Assembly: GCF_000003815.2 (NCBI RefSeq)
Contig: NC_049980.1
Coordinates: forward strand, 25,438,272 to 25,502,271
Reading direction: 5' to 3'
Length of the DNA stretch: 64,000 nt
From: Branchiostoma floridae
Taxonomy: Eukaryota; Chordata; Leptocardii; Amphioxiformes; Branchiostomatidae
Shown: positions 1 to 10,658 of the stretch, in pieces
Numbering within the stretch: position 1 is the stretch's first letter
Layout: every line of letters begins with the position of its first letter
Translations under genes and position numbers: made by a program
The notes under the pieces: generated by a model
Told to the model about the DNA's origin: nothing
What the model saw: the letters and a program-made list of their open reading frames with translations, nothing else
Databases searched by the model: none

Positions 1-1400
1 GAGCCCCGTGTAAAGAGAGTTCCCGTTAACGTAGTCCCGCTAACGCCAAATTTTCTCCCGTCCACTCCGAAGCGTACGGCCGTAGGCTCAGCGGGAGTCC
101 CCGTCAACGCCAAACTGCGTATAAAGAGAACACGTCGGGCTCGCGTTAGCGGGAGTCAGGGTTTAGACGTTTAGCATAAAGCGCGCGCTTATTAGCATAT
201 GGCGCGAAAATGGTCAGTACAGATTTGCAAAACATTGGAGGAAAATTGCCAGCAGCGATCATGTTCATAACGCTGGGTAAGAATACAGCGATAAGAAAAC
301 AGTCTCCCGATACTGATAGTTACTTTTTTATATACTAGAAGAATGAATGTCAACCCAAAAATCAACCCGAACTACGCAGAAAAAATAGTTTTCACGGCCT
401 GCCTTTTCCGTAATGGCCACCTACGCAGGCTGTTACGTCAATCGGGTCTGCCTGCACTCTGCAGTCAACCTTCAAAGCAGGCGGGATGTCAGCGAAAAAT
501 AGTCCCATTCTCACATTTTTGGACGACCTACTTTTGCACAATTTTCGTGGAAGACCTGTAAAAAAATATACAAGTTCGATTCCGAATATTTTCTCCTGCA
601 ATACATCGTTACGTTGTACCGAAACCAGAAGCCGCTATCTCTGCAAATTTTGTATGAAGTAATCCCATTACGCGTCTCCGATTGGCCGTTGCTATGACAG
701 TGGTGGCCGTTGCTATGACATTGGTGGGGAAATTCCCGCCACATGAACTGCTGGCAGCTTGAGTTTTTACGTACGAGGTAGTTATTATACCTGCAGGAAT
801 TGTGCGTATATTCACGGTTATTTCAGTACGTAGCCATAATTTAGTAGGTCATCACTGAAAGAAAGGGATCTTCTATCAAACAGTTCGCTTTGAAAGGGTT
901 TTTAAGTGCTTTTTTATCGAAAATTTTGTGGTCGAAGTTACCGGAAGTGTCAGCGAAACAACAACGTAGTCGGGACTTGTATTTCTCATGCAAGTCACGT
1001 ATTTGAATTTTCAATCACTTGGTAGCGGTACGCAAACAAAAAATTAACGTTTATTCAATATAACAACGTGCAGCTAAAAAGAACTGCGATCTTTACGGGT
1101 CATGCGGGTAGACTTTCACCAAGATTTTACATTCCACCGCGCGCCGCGGGTGTCCTGTCAGATTTCCGGGCGGTGTGTCTAAAGAGGTGCCGATAGCGGC
1201 GTCCCGATAACGGGAAATTTACCGCTAACGCGAAAAGCGTAATGTAAAGTGGGCCTAAGAACCCATGTTTTATTGGGGGTGTGAATGTGACTGAAAGGTA
1301 AGTGTGAAATGGATGAATAAATATATAAATAGGTGTAGAAGAATGTGGTGAATCAAGTAGACACACAAACATGTGATCAACAATCTCATCACTGAACCAG
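1..1400. repeat. Repeat-rich non-coding DNA upstream of the ROCK exons
   Basis: No conserved coding exon was found here. The stretch has a recurring CCCGCTAACG / CGTTAGCGGG motif in both orientations near 1-60, 90-165 and 1195-1240, which looks like subterminal repeats of a DNA transposon spanning roughly 1-1255. The left end is probably outside the window, so a target duplication could not be checked. Most likely this is intron of the ROCK gene. Confidence 0.4.
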
Positions 1401-1439
1401 AAGATGGATCATCAACATTGTCTTCCTTTGACCATCCAG
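1401..1439 (+). CDS. ROCK: ROCK exon: Ser-rich linker before the PH domain (tentative)
   Basis: Reads EDGSSTLSSFDHP and ends at a GT donor (gtaaag) with one base left over, which completes a Glu codon with the AG that opens the next exon. Vertebrate ROCKs have an acidic Ser-rich linker at this place. The acceptor is uncertain (AG at 1399-1400 chosen; the frame is open a little further upstream), so the start may move. Confidence 0.45.
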
Positions 1440-4400
1440 GTAAAGACAGGTTGCCACTACAGGTGAAACATAGACACCATGAGGCACTTTGCAGAAAGCA
1501 CTGGTAGTAATACTGGTAGTAGATGATTCAGTGTATTGCTGATGTATCATTTGTAGGATTATGTGCCAGTAGTCGGACCAGTAAGGATATAATTGTAACA
1601 GTTTTTATTATTCCTTCTAAAAACAGAGCTTAACTGAATATTGACCAAGGTGATACTTACCATGGCCTTTGTTGTGTAGATAACTGCAGGCATTTCAGCA
1701 TGAGACTTTGTATATTGGAGGCGGCCAAAAAGTAAGTACTAATCCTGGACGAAAGCCATTATTTGTCAGTTAAAGTGACTGTTGTCATTGGTCTGCCCCT
1801 CCTGTAGAGGTGAACAGACTGGAAGGTTGGCTGGCCGTTCCCAACAAGCAGAACATCAAGAGATACGGGTGGAAGAAGCAGTACGTGGTGGTCAGCACCA
1901 GGAAGATTCTCTTCTACAACGATGAGAACGACAAGGTGTCAGCTGCACCTTGTCTGGTGCTGGATTTAGAGTGAGTCATTTGTTAGAAGTCAGACGTATA
2001 GATATAGAAGTAGTTTTGTATTTTGCTTAAAACCCCTGTAGAAGTCAGGCATATGAACACTCAAGTAATTAGGAATTTTGCTGCAAACCCTTCTAAGTAA
2101 CTGAAATTTTGATTCTTGATGCTGTCTTACATATTTTGGTCCTATCCTCTTGCTGAAGTCCTCAAGCACAACAGAGGAATGCTGATAACATAGACACAGT
2201 TGTCAGACTGCATGTGACACAATATATGTTAAGTTTGTCGTTGCATAGAATATTTTCCCATTAGCGGATGTTAAGGTTTGCTGTTATTCAAAGTTATATT
2301 AGCAATTCCACATAAGACATGTTGTGCTGGAAAGTGTTTTGTGTTTTTGGATTCGGAAATGGAAAGTTTTTTCCTTCTCGGCAGTAAACTGTTCCATGTA
2401 CGACCAGTAACACAAGGTGATGTCATCCGAGCTGACGCCAAAGATATCCCTAGAATATTCCAGGTCAGTGTCTCATAACCAATTATCTAACAAGTACTTG
2501 GTTGAAACATGTTCGTCTGTCCTGATGCTTTTCAAGCCCTGGATGGTATGAACAGGAAAACTGATATAGACATTGTTGTACTTGCACACGTTTTTATATG
2601 TCTTCTTCTTCCCAATGACATGTTCCGTCAAATTCAGTAAGACTTACAATGTAGTAATGCTCAAGCACCAATAGTGAGGTATGCATTTTTCTGTTTCAAA
2701 ACATGGGATTAATGCCTTAAAGGTATACTACGCAGTTTTTTGCGCTCAAATTTGAAATATTCTAGAATTAAGAAATATCAGATTTACTACTACTTTTTGT
2801 CACTTTTTGACACTTTTGTGTCATTATTTCACGTTTGCAACGTAAAGGATTAGCCTACAAACATTCCGCTCTAGGCACCCTGTAACCTTGTGTCCCCTCA
2901 AGTTAGACCCTCCAGGTCTTGCTTGCCACTGGTAGGTCCCCCGGGGTGGGGTAATCAGTTAGCACATGCATGGCAGACTGCAGATAAAGAACACAATGGA
3001 GATCTTCTTTGGAAACACCTATATCTAATCATTCTAAAATAGCATATAATCATGAACTTATTAGTCTATTTTGTAGGATATCAACAAGCTAAGGTCATAT
3101 TCCCTTCAAAACTGCAAGAAACCTTGTACAGAAAGCTAGTCTACTGTACTCAGAGGAACTGTCAACTGGCCCCCCACTGGGAAGCCAGGCTGATAAGCAA
3201 GAAACAACAACACACAGAGGCAGTAACCAGCCTGTGCCCATCTGTTTCTTGGAAGATCACAATTTTTATACATCATGCTTATGTGGTGCATTGATGTCGC
3301 AGCATCTCTCAATGAATATTGGTATGCAATGCTATAGGGTTGATTGAGCTAACAATGTAAAGAAAAAGTAGGAAAAGCTACTTTTTGTTTTGTTCAAAAA
3401 TCCCGTAGTATGCCTTTAAAACACTTTTCAGACCAAATTTTTAACATTCCAGCAAAACACTGGACAATGAAAGTGTGCTCAGTTTACAAGAAACCTTGTC
3501 TTTTTCTGCCAGATCTTGTACGCAGGTGAGGGGGAGAGTAAAAAGATGGACGAGACGCAGCAGGAAATCCTGCCCCTGCAGGGGGGGCCGGGGGTGACCA
3601 TCCACAAGGGCCACGAGTTCGTCCTGGTGCACTTCCACAAGCCCACCACCTGCGAGGTCTGCCCCAAACCCCTGTGGCACATGTTCAGACCACCCCCTGC
3701 GCTGGAGTGTAGAAGTGAGTTGGACATGTTTTACATTTGTTTCTAGGTGGAGGAATATAAAATTGTGGTAGAATCTCTTAACATAAATCTAGCATGGGAC
3801 GTAATCCAGTGGTTAGTGGCTCTGGAACTAGAAGCCATGAGTTCGAATCTAGCTGTGTTGCTCACACGAAATGCGTCCTACCAGAAATTGGCGCAGTCTA
3901 TAAAATCGGATGTTAAACTGTGGTACACTGTTCATGTACAGTGCTCTTGTCAAAAAGAGCTATAAGAATTTTCCTTTTCAAGGATCCTGTAAAAACTGGT
4001 GTTACATAACTCCAGTGAGGAGGCCATGTGCTAGGACAAAGAAAGTCCCATCTTTATACCCCCTAACAACCACAAAAACTCAACTTTTTGGCCCTAATCA
4101 GAAAGTAGGAACCCTCCCCTGTCACACCCACCTCAAAACTGCCAGGATTTCTACCCATTTGACCAGGAAAAAAATCTTCAAGTTTTAGACCCTGAACTAC
4201 ATTGGACCACCATCAAGTTGCATGGCGGATTGACTGGCGGATCCCCTTCTTTCTCATGACCAGTGGAAGAATAACTCTTCAGTGAGCTCAACTGGATCGT
4301 TATCACTCTCACTATCTGCTTGGATATTCTAATAACCAAGTTTTTCCACCATACATTATGTATGAGTTATGATGCAAGAACAAACATTTCCATGGAGTCC

Positions 4401-7400
4401 CTTTCCTACCTCCCAGTCCGTTTATTTGTGGAGCTTTTGTCAAATGTATGGTATATACGTTTTTGTTTGACTGTATTGAGGTTGATAAATAGCCTGGATT
4501 ACATTTTTACTGTAGTACAATTGTACTTGCTGCTGAATGTGATTTGTCCATGTCTTTTTCCAGGATGTCACATCAAATGTCACAAGGACCATCTTGACAG
4601 GCATGAGGAAACTGTGGCCCCCTGTAAAGGTTAGACTTCAACCTCAACTTCTCCATCCTCTCAGTATATAAGGACCTCACATGTTTTTTTTTAAATTTCA
4701 TATTTTGAAAACTGAACTGCCCTATATACATCGTTAGGACAGGAACTCTCTGTAACTTTTATTTATTTCCCACCCTGTTCATATCTGGACTAACTTGTCC
4801 TATATGTAGCTGTATATAAAAGGCTTTGTGTAAAGTTATGTAGTGAGGATGAGTATCCTTTGTATTTTGTGGACACTGTGCATGTCATACATGTGCAGAA
4901 CCGTTTGGTTTGTCCTAAAAAATATGCTTGTGTTCTGCAGTGAACTTTGACATCCATGCAGCAAAAGACCTGCTTGTTCTGGCGACCACACCAGAGGAGC
5001 AGTCGCTGTGGGTCAACAGGCTGGGCAAGAAGATCTCCAAACCCCCTATAGACCCCCGGGAGGGGGGGATCAGGTACAGCATTGTACTGTCTCTTCTTTT
5101 AGCTAGCAGAAATTTCTTTAAAGGGGACAAGTTTCGGCTACCAAGGTGTCTGTGAGGAGGAGAGATCTGCATTTTCAAACCATGCTATTCAAAATTTTTC
5201 CCATCACTATTGGTAGGTCCACCATGTTTATACATGCATATTTGCTTTTTAATGACAAAAATCTCCATACAGATAACTCATGTAGTTTACATATTCATGC
5301 TAATGGCTTGTATGCTTCACAGTCATCCATGTTGTACAAAATGTGTCAAGGTGTTTGATCCAAAGTGAGGAAATGCCCTTTCTGTGGTGGGAGTGAGTGG
5401 CCACGGATAACTTTCAAATTAGTTTGATTAATCAGTGTGATATCTGATGACTAAGGTTGCCACATTTCACCAAGAAAGAGCATTTTCTTCACACCATGTA
5501 CATGTAAGCATGAAGGAATATTGTGAAGACACTCTGTATGGAGAAGACCTTTTCTTACCTGTCTTTCCTGCAGAAAACTACTGAGACAGCGGACATTTTC
5601 AGATGTGTCGATAACATCTGAGAAAAAAGTCACTGCAGTTTGAGATCCTAACAATGAGACATCTAATCGTTGAAGCAGAGCTTGACAAATGCTCTCTCTT
5701 GGTCCTTTGGACAGCCATGTATAAAGTCTAGGTCAAGTGACTGATCAAAATAGAGATAGTTCCAGTTGAGGGATAAGTTATTGATTTTGCAACTTGAAAC
5801 TGGTATACATGTAGTTTTATCTTCTTGTTGATTGTCTTTGGCTTCAATGCAATATTCATTATATTCAAAACCTCAAAGTCCTTCAGTACTCTATGGTACA
5901 TTGTAACCAGCATAACTTTGGCATAGTAAGTTACAGTCCAATTTAATCTTATTTACTTTAAGTTGTGCAGAAGTCAGGCAAATACATACTTTTTTTCTCT
6001 CTCTTTTTTCAGTGATCTATATTAAACTTAAGATTTTTCCACTTGTTTAGGAAGACTTTGTAGAGTATTGCATACAATCCATCAATATTGGACATCAGTG
6101 TATTTAATTGTGCCAAGGCAAATGTGAGTCTAAAATGCAGGTCTTTCAATCAATGATAGCAAGTAAGAGGATTACCTTATACTATTTAACTTAAAGATGA
6201 ATATAAACAGAGCTACATGTACCTGAAGAGACTGAAACATCTCAATGCAGAATATACATGGCCATCAAACTAACATTACCTTATCAGTGTTATCCTCAAG
6301 TAAAAAGCACATATACCATAAATACAGAGAATAAAATGCTCGTAGAAAACTGTTGCATTTACTACAAGAATAAAAAAGATTCCCTTTGCAAGCAGCATGT
6401 CCTCTCAGGTAGAATTGAGTTGCCATGAGCCAAATCCAAAGATTGTGTAGTAAACAAGTTGGATCATGGCGGGTTGTGGACTGCAGCCTGCCGTATCTTC
6501 AGTGCATGCCGTATCACATCACGTAAACCAAGGTAACTCTGTTTTAGCCGTGCACAGTTGTGGTGTGACGCCCACCGGTGTAATCAGCCCAAATCTGCCA
6601 GATGATTTAATTCAGCACGCTTCTCCTCTAAACGTAGTGTAGTAGATGTCAAGTCCTAAGTGTAATTTTGTAGCTCAGGGCTCGAAACTAACTGGTGATA
6701 AAGTCTACTGTCAGTCTCCACTTGTATGGCCAGGTGGGGCAAGAATAAACGTACAATGGTACCACTTTTTACACCAGCATAGTGGAGAATAGATGTAATT
6801 TTCAGGATCTTGCACACAGGACAGTATGCCATTAAGGAGTTTCTTCTTTGGTGTATTAAACTAAGACAGTGAATAACTTCACTTCTTTTGTATGATATTA
6901 GGTCAACAAGTTGTTTCTTCTGGCAGGTGCAAATTGTCTTTTCCATACTTTAGTTTCGAGCCCTTCACCAACCCCCATACATGTATCCAGGAGATATTCC
7001 CCATTTGCACATCACTCCATAGGTACATTTTGTATAATTTTGTCATCCCTCCATAGGCATACATGTATCCAATCACAATGTGCTGTGCTGGCTTAGTTGA
7101 TCCTCTCTGCTTCAGATCATCAATATATACTTGGCTTGTACAAGCTCTGCTTTTGTGTGTGCTTCATTCATCATTCACATTTGTTACACTAGCCTTAAGC
7201 AGGGCTCGAAATACTTTTTCTGCATACCTGCGCTGGTGCAGGTAACATTGAAAATTACCTGCACCAAATAAATTTTACCTGCACCACTCTGAACTTAAGA
7301 ATTATGAATCATACTAAAATTGTTCAGGAACCGTGCATTGCTATTTTTTCTTTCATACTTTATCAATGCAGCTAATAACAATCCACCTACATCATAGGAC

Positions 7401-10400
7401 ATTTATGTATAAACTTCAGTACATACACCAGTGCAGGTTAGGTGCAGGTAGACACCAGAAATACCTGCACAGCTCCAATTTTACCTGCACTAACCTGCAT
7501 ATGCAGGTGGTATTTCGAGCCCTGTTTAAGTCTTACAGGTGCACCAGGCCATCCTTCCCAGCCCAGGTAGCTGAAGTAGTTGTGAAGTTTGTCTTGTTGT
7601 ATGTACTGTTGTACTTGACTAGAAGTGTGGTGACTTAGGCTTGTGTACACTTTTTGATGTGCCAGATCCTGTGGTGTTATAGAATTGGTGATGTATTAGA
7701 TGTATTTTGATGTTGTGTTAGCCAATAGATTGTGCCAGTATCCCGCTGTTGAACTGAGGCAGATGTTTGCCTCAGGGTACAGAGTGTTAACTCCATGAAT
7801 GTGAACTGTATGCATTAACGATCTACCTCTGCCCTCTCCCCCCAGGGCGTCGATGAGGTCAGTTGGGAGCTCCTCGTCCTTCAGGAGGACAGGCAAAGCT
7901 GCAACGCAAAATGCTGCCAAGAAGCCAGGCAAACCCAGGTAAACAGTCACCGCAGCACGGACAGTACACAGCACTACTTTTGCACTGCCTCTGCTTGAAC
8001 ATGGAAAGGAAATGAAAAGCTGTTTGACAATAATGGCTAAGATTTGTTGATTGTTTAATGTCTGTGATAAAAGGGGCTGCCTTCTGAGGCATACCCTGTC
8101 CATGTTCAGGCAAAGGTGTTTGTGTCTTATACTAATAACAATTCTCTTCACCTTTATCTCTTCAACTTATTTTCCTTTCACTATCAGTGAGTTTGTAAAC
8201 TTTCTTTTTGCTTTTGTGAATGTTTTCCGCTGCTTTCTTTCCGTTCCATTCTTTTTTCTGTTCAAATCAAGTGTGACTGTGGCTGACTTGTCCCCCACAG
8301 ACAAGTGTGCACAGTCCACTTGATGTCTCTTGAGTCTCCATCTCTCTCTCTGTTCTCGCCTGTCTGACACCTGCTTGCCCGTCTCTGTTTCTCTGCCCCT
8401 CCCCAGCTCTCCCATACACTTGCCAGGAGACAAGCTGCCTGCGGCCATCCCTATGGTAAAAGTCAGGCCAACAATCTTCACGTCTCCTCACCCTCACACC
8501 AGACCCCCTCCCGTCACGCAGCCTCCCCCCTCCAGACCACCTCCGTCTTCACAGCCCCACCCTGCCAGTAACACGGGCAGGCCCAGCACCACGCACCGCG
8601 TGGTCGCCTATGGCACGACCGAAAGAGTAAGACACAGAATCGTGGCACAGTCGCAGGCGGCATTGCAGTCTGCCCTGGGGGTGGCCAATCAAATGTCCCC
8701 GGGCGGTTCGGCATCACGAGTAACGGTACAACCCGAACCAACCTCCCCACCTCCGACCCCGTCTTCCCAGTCCACTGTCATCATCACCACCCCTCCGTTC
8801 ACCCCCCCTCCCACCACAGAAGTAAGGTCATCACCCAGACATTACCACTACATTGTCACCTCCCCTCCTTCCTCCCCTGAAACAACCACCATGTCCCCCC
8901 CACCCTCCTACCCTGGCTCTCCCCCTCCCTCCTACATGTCTGCTGAACGTCCCCCTGCTTCACAACAGTCCAGAGTATTCTTCTCCCCCCCACCCCCGTA
9001 TTCCTCGCAGACATCCTCACCCGTCCAGTCCCAGGGCAATGCTCGTATTGTCATTCCCCCCACGTTCGGTACACCTCCTTCCAAGGTCCCCAGTCCCGCA
9101 TCTTCTCTTCCCACCCCCGTCCTCTGGCACGTCAAGGTCAACGGTCTTCATCCCCAGTCAGATCAAGATTTGTTTTCTCCCCACCAGTCTCTGCAGCAGG
9201 CTCGCGGTCTTCTACTCCTCCTCCCCCAAGGATCATGGTCTGCTCCCCGCCACCTAACTCCCAGCGTCCGTCCCCTGTGTCCATCCGTTTCCCGTCCGGT
9301 GTCCACGCTTCTCCCCCCGCCCGTGTTGTGTTGTCTCCACGTCCAGACCAGTCTCACCACCATCAGCATGGCACGCCCTCAGTAACATCTCCTTCTTCTC
9401 CCTCTCGCCACCGGATCTTCCTCACGTCACCTCCCCCCTCATCGCCCTCCCCCAGTGCCGGGCCCGGGCCCCGCGGCGAGGGCCAGCGAGTCCGGGTGGT
9501 GCAGGTCCACCCGAACGGTGGCAGCACGACCCGCGTCACCCCCAGGGCAATCCCTGTGAGAGTGGAGCGATCTCGCTCGGTCCCCGGGGATACCACATGT
9601 ATGCCACAGAAGGTCACATTCCGCATCCACAAGCCACCCCCAAACCCTTAGCCAAGGCTACCTCCTCCTTCCTCTTTTTGGTAAGCTGTCGTCCTCTTTT
9701 CTCCCACTTCTCTTGATTTGCCTCTTGTCTAATGCCTGTCTTTCAGTTTGCTCTTGGCTTGATTTTCTTTGAGACACCAGTTTGGAGGATAAGTGAGTAT
9801 AGCTGTACCAATGCTTGCAATGTAAAAAGAAAAACTTTTATTCCAGGTACATATACCTGTGTGTTCCCCTGGGCCCATTTTACTAGATGAGAAATAAAAT
9901 CACAGGGAAGCTACAGAACAACAATACCATGTAGATACAATGGTTCTTGATACATGTAACTGATTTGGCATTAGCAGATAGTCTATCTGTCTTTGTTTCT
10001 CATCTAAAATAGTCCCTATGCTTTATATACATGAGTGGACACTCTTGAAATAATTCATAATTATGCCATGCAAATTGACATGAGGGACACATGCATTTTT
10101 TGTATTTTTTGACATGTATATTGTCATGTATAAGATTGTGTATTTTCTTGTATTACAGGAATGATATTTGCTCGACTTGCTTTTGTGGCTTGTATGTTGT
10201 AAAAGATTTCCTTCACGCTGTACACATGTAAGGGATGGACCAGCCAGTGTCTTTGGAAAAGTGTTCAAAAGCCATGTGCTTTCTGTCTGGAAATTGTGCA
10301 GCTACATGGGCTTTGTTTTGAATTTGAGACTTTTTCCTTCCATGGTGACCTGGTCCATCCCTTGACATGACCTGCTTGATAAGAGTTTTCTAACGCAGAC

Positions 10401-10658
10401 CTTTTATTTGCCCAGGAGTCTCACTGTTGCTATACATGTTTGTGCTGAAATGTGTTGCTTCTTGCCCCCCTCCCCCTCTCTTCCAGGTCACCAGAGATGG
10501 AGGACAGCCCTACTCCCAGTCCCTCCCCCTCCCCGTTTCTCGAGCCCCCAGGACAAAGCTCTACCCTCCCGCCCGTCCCCCCCAGCCCCATCCCCAAGGA
10601 AGTTTCCAAGGAAACCAAAGAGAGTCATAGACACTCTTGGCACAAGTTCTTCTCCTGA
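1401..10658 (+). CDS. ROCK: Rho-associated coiled-coil kinase (ROCK), 3' part of the gene
   Basis: C-terminal part of a ROCK-family serine/threonine kinase, the RhoA effector that drives actomyosin contraction; in known members the C-terminal PH-C1 module binds membranes and restrains the kinase. Joined exons 1401-1439 (start uncertain), 1808-1970, 2385-2463, 3513-3714, 4564-4629, 4941-5073 and 7846-7938 give one open frame with consistent phases. The protein reads as PH first half (LEGWLAVPN, RYGWKKQYVVVS, KLFHVRPVTQGDV), C1 finger (HKGHEF, CEVC, ALECRRCHIKCHKDHLD), PH second half (WVNRLGKKI), then a basic Ser-rich tail (ASMRSVGSSSSFRR). A C1 domain inserted in a PH domain is diagnostic of ROCK and excludes MRCK and citron. 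Two alternative terminal exons follow. The kinase, coiled coil and Rho-binding region lie upstream of the window. One gene seems present, so I do not choose ROCK1 or ROCK2. Confidence 0.93.
1808..1970 (+). CDS. ROCK: ROCK exon: first half of the PH domain
   Basis: Acceptor tgtag at 1803-1807, donor gtgagt at 1971. Encodes VNRLEGWLAVPNKQ, RYGWKKQYVVVS and KILFYNDENDK, nearly the same as vertebrate ROCK. Ends after two bases of an Asp codon completed by the next exon. Confidence 0.95.
1985..2094 (+). repeat. Intronic tandem duplication, two 55-bp units
   Basis: Units 1985-2039 and 2040-2094 both start AGAAGTCAG and carry a matching TTTTGCT..AAACCC core; they are clearly diverged, so the duplication is old. 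It lies just after the donor of the PH exon. Confidence 0.6.
2385..2463 (+). CDS. ROCK: ROCK exon: PH domain, HVRPVTQGDV segment
   Basis: Acceptor ggcag at 2380-2384, donor gtcagt at 2464. One base completes Asp, then 26 codons including KLFHVRPVTQGDV and IPRIFQ, a signature shared with vertebrate ROCK. Ends in phase 0. Confidence 0.95.
2717..3419. mobile_element. TTAA-flanked MITE, about 700 bp
   Basis: Starts TTAA-AGGTATACTACG (2717) and ends CGTAGTATGCCT-TTAA (3419). The terminal inverted repeats match at 11 of 12 positions and are flanked by TTAA, the target of piggyBac and Kolobok type elements. No transposase frame is visible, so it is non-autonomous. It lies in a ROCK intron. Confidence 0.75.
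3513..3714 (+). CDS. ROCK: ROCK exon: end of PH first half and C1 zinc finger, first part
   Basis: Acceptor gccag at 3508-3512, donor gtgagt at 3715. Encodes ILYAGEGESKK, a variable linker, then HKGHEFVLVHFHKP, TTCEVCPKPLWHMF and PPPALECR, giving the first His and Cys zinc ligands of the atypical C1. Ends in phase 1. Confidence 0.95.
3796..3862 (+). repeat. tRNA-like sequence, probable SINE head
   Basis: Contains an A-box-like CCAGTGGTTAGTGG and a B-box-like AGTTCGAATCT about 30 bases apart, as in an RNA polymerase III promoter of tRNA origin. The cloverleaf is not intact, so a tRNA-derived SINE is more likely than a working tRNA. The SINE body, if any, would run to about 3960. Confidence 0.4.
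4564..4629 (+). CDS. ROCK: ROCK exon: C1 zinc finger, second part
   Basis: Acceptor tccag at 4559-4563, donor gttaga at 4630. Completes Arg, then CHIKCHKDHLDRHEETVAPC supplies the remaining zinc-binding Cys and His. Ends in phase 1. Confidence 0.94.
4941..5073 (+). CDS. ROCK: ROCK exon: second half of the PH domain
   Basis: Acceptor ctgcag at 4935-4940, donor gtacag at 5074. Encodes VNFDIHAAKDLLVLAT and PEEQSLWVNRLGKKI, including the invariant Trp of the last PH helix, then a KPPIDPREGG linker. Ends two bases into an Arg codon. Confidence 0.94.
6677..6964. mobile_element. MITE with AGGGCTCGAAA termini, copy 1
   Basis: Starts AGGGCTCGAAACTAA and ends TTAGTTTCGAGCCCT, a 15-bp perfect terminal inverted repeat, 288 bp in all. 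It shares its outer 11 bases with the element at 7201-7523. No coding capacity. Confidence 0.7.
7201..7523. mobile_element. MITE with AGGGCTCGAAA termini, copy 2
   Basis: Starts AGGGCTCGAAATAC and ends GTATTTCGAGCCCT, perfect 14-bp inverted termini. The inside is a series of ACCTGCAC / GTGCAGGT motifs in both orientations. Flanks carry TTAAG-like bases on both sides, a possible short target duplication. Confidence 0.7.
7846..7938 (+). CDS. ROCK: ROCK exon: last common exon, basic Ser-rich tail
   Basis: Acceptor cccag at 7841-7845, donor gtaaac at 7939. The first base completes Arg (AG|G), then ASMRSVGSSSSFRRTGKAA and a Lys/Pro-rich end, comparable to the RASPRT..SFR tail of vertebrate ROCKs. 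Ends two bases into a codon (AG), and both downstream terminal exons start with the base needed to complete it: C gives Ser, G gives Arg. Confidence 0.88.
8407..9385 (+). CDS. ROCK: ROCK alternative terminal exon: long Pro/Ser-rich tail
   Basis: A strong polypyrimidine tract and ccccag acceptor end at 8406. Joined to 7938 the frame is open: Ser, then SPIHLPGDKLPAAIPMVKV and about 300 more residues, stop at 9383-9385. The segment is dominated by Pro, Ser and Thr, with PPPSY (twice) and PPPPY, WW-domain ligand types, and a recurring hydrophobic-x-hydrophobic-S/T-P-P unit (TIFTSP, YIVTSP, RVFFSPPPP). Past about 9100 the same character continues better in another frame, which ends at 9651 (RFVFSPP, RIMVCSPPP, RIFLTSPPP), so a one-base indel or unseen splice is suspected. 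Human ROCK proteins have no such tail. AATAAA at 9893 supports a terminal exon. An out-of-phase or non-ROCK exon is the alternative. Confidence 0.65.
9386..9651 (+). CDS. ROCK: Probable continuation of the Pro-rich exon in a shifted frame
   Basis: This frame is already open upstream of about 9000 and ends at TAG 9649-9651. It reads PSSPSPSAGPGPRGEGQRVR, then a basic Val/Arg stretch and a PQKVTFRIHKPPPNP end. Composition and motifs match the first part of the exon, while the frame that enters from 8407 degrades after about 9150 into Leu-rich sequence. Either the genome copy has an indel between about 9060 and 9160, or the tail really ends at 9385 and this is untranslated. Confidence 0.45.
9893..9898 (+). 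terminator. AATAAA poly(A) signal after the Pro-rich exon
   Basis: AATAAA lies 242 bases past the stop at 9651 (508 past the stop at 9385) and before the next exon at 10487. This fits a separate mRNA end for the long-tail ROCK form. Confidence 0.6.
10487..10658 (+). CDS. ROCK: ROCK alternative terminal exon: short tail
   Basis: Acceptor ttccag at 10481-10486. Joined to 7938 it gives Arg, then SPEMEDSPTPSPSPSPF, a Pro/Ser stretch, IPKEVSKETKESHRHSW and HKFFS before TGA at 10656-10658. The phase fits exactly. It makes a tail of about 57 residues, close in scale to vertebrate ROCK ends, so it may be the main form. Confidence 0.75.

Larger units (their letters stand above)
5074..7845. other. ROCK intron with transposon remnants
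   Basis: 2.8 kb without conserved exons. Apart from the two inverted-repeat elements at 6677-6964 and 7201-7523 listed separately, it is AT-rich intronic sequence. Confidence 0.6.

Noticed and set aside
7696-8151. 151-codon minus-strand ORF
   Set aside because: Antisense to the ROCK exon 7846-7938 and its introns; the + strand reading is supported by homology and phase.
8853-9257. 134-codon ORF in a third frame of the Pro-rich exon
   Set aside because: Pro/Leu-rich reading of C-rich DNA; it does not join any ROCK exon in phase.
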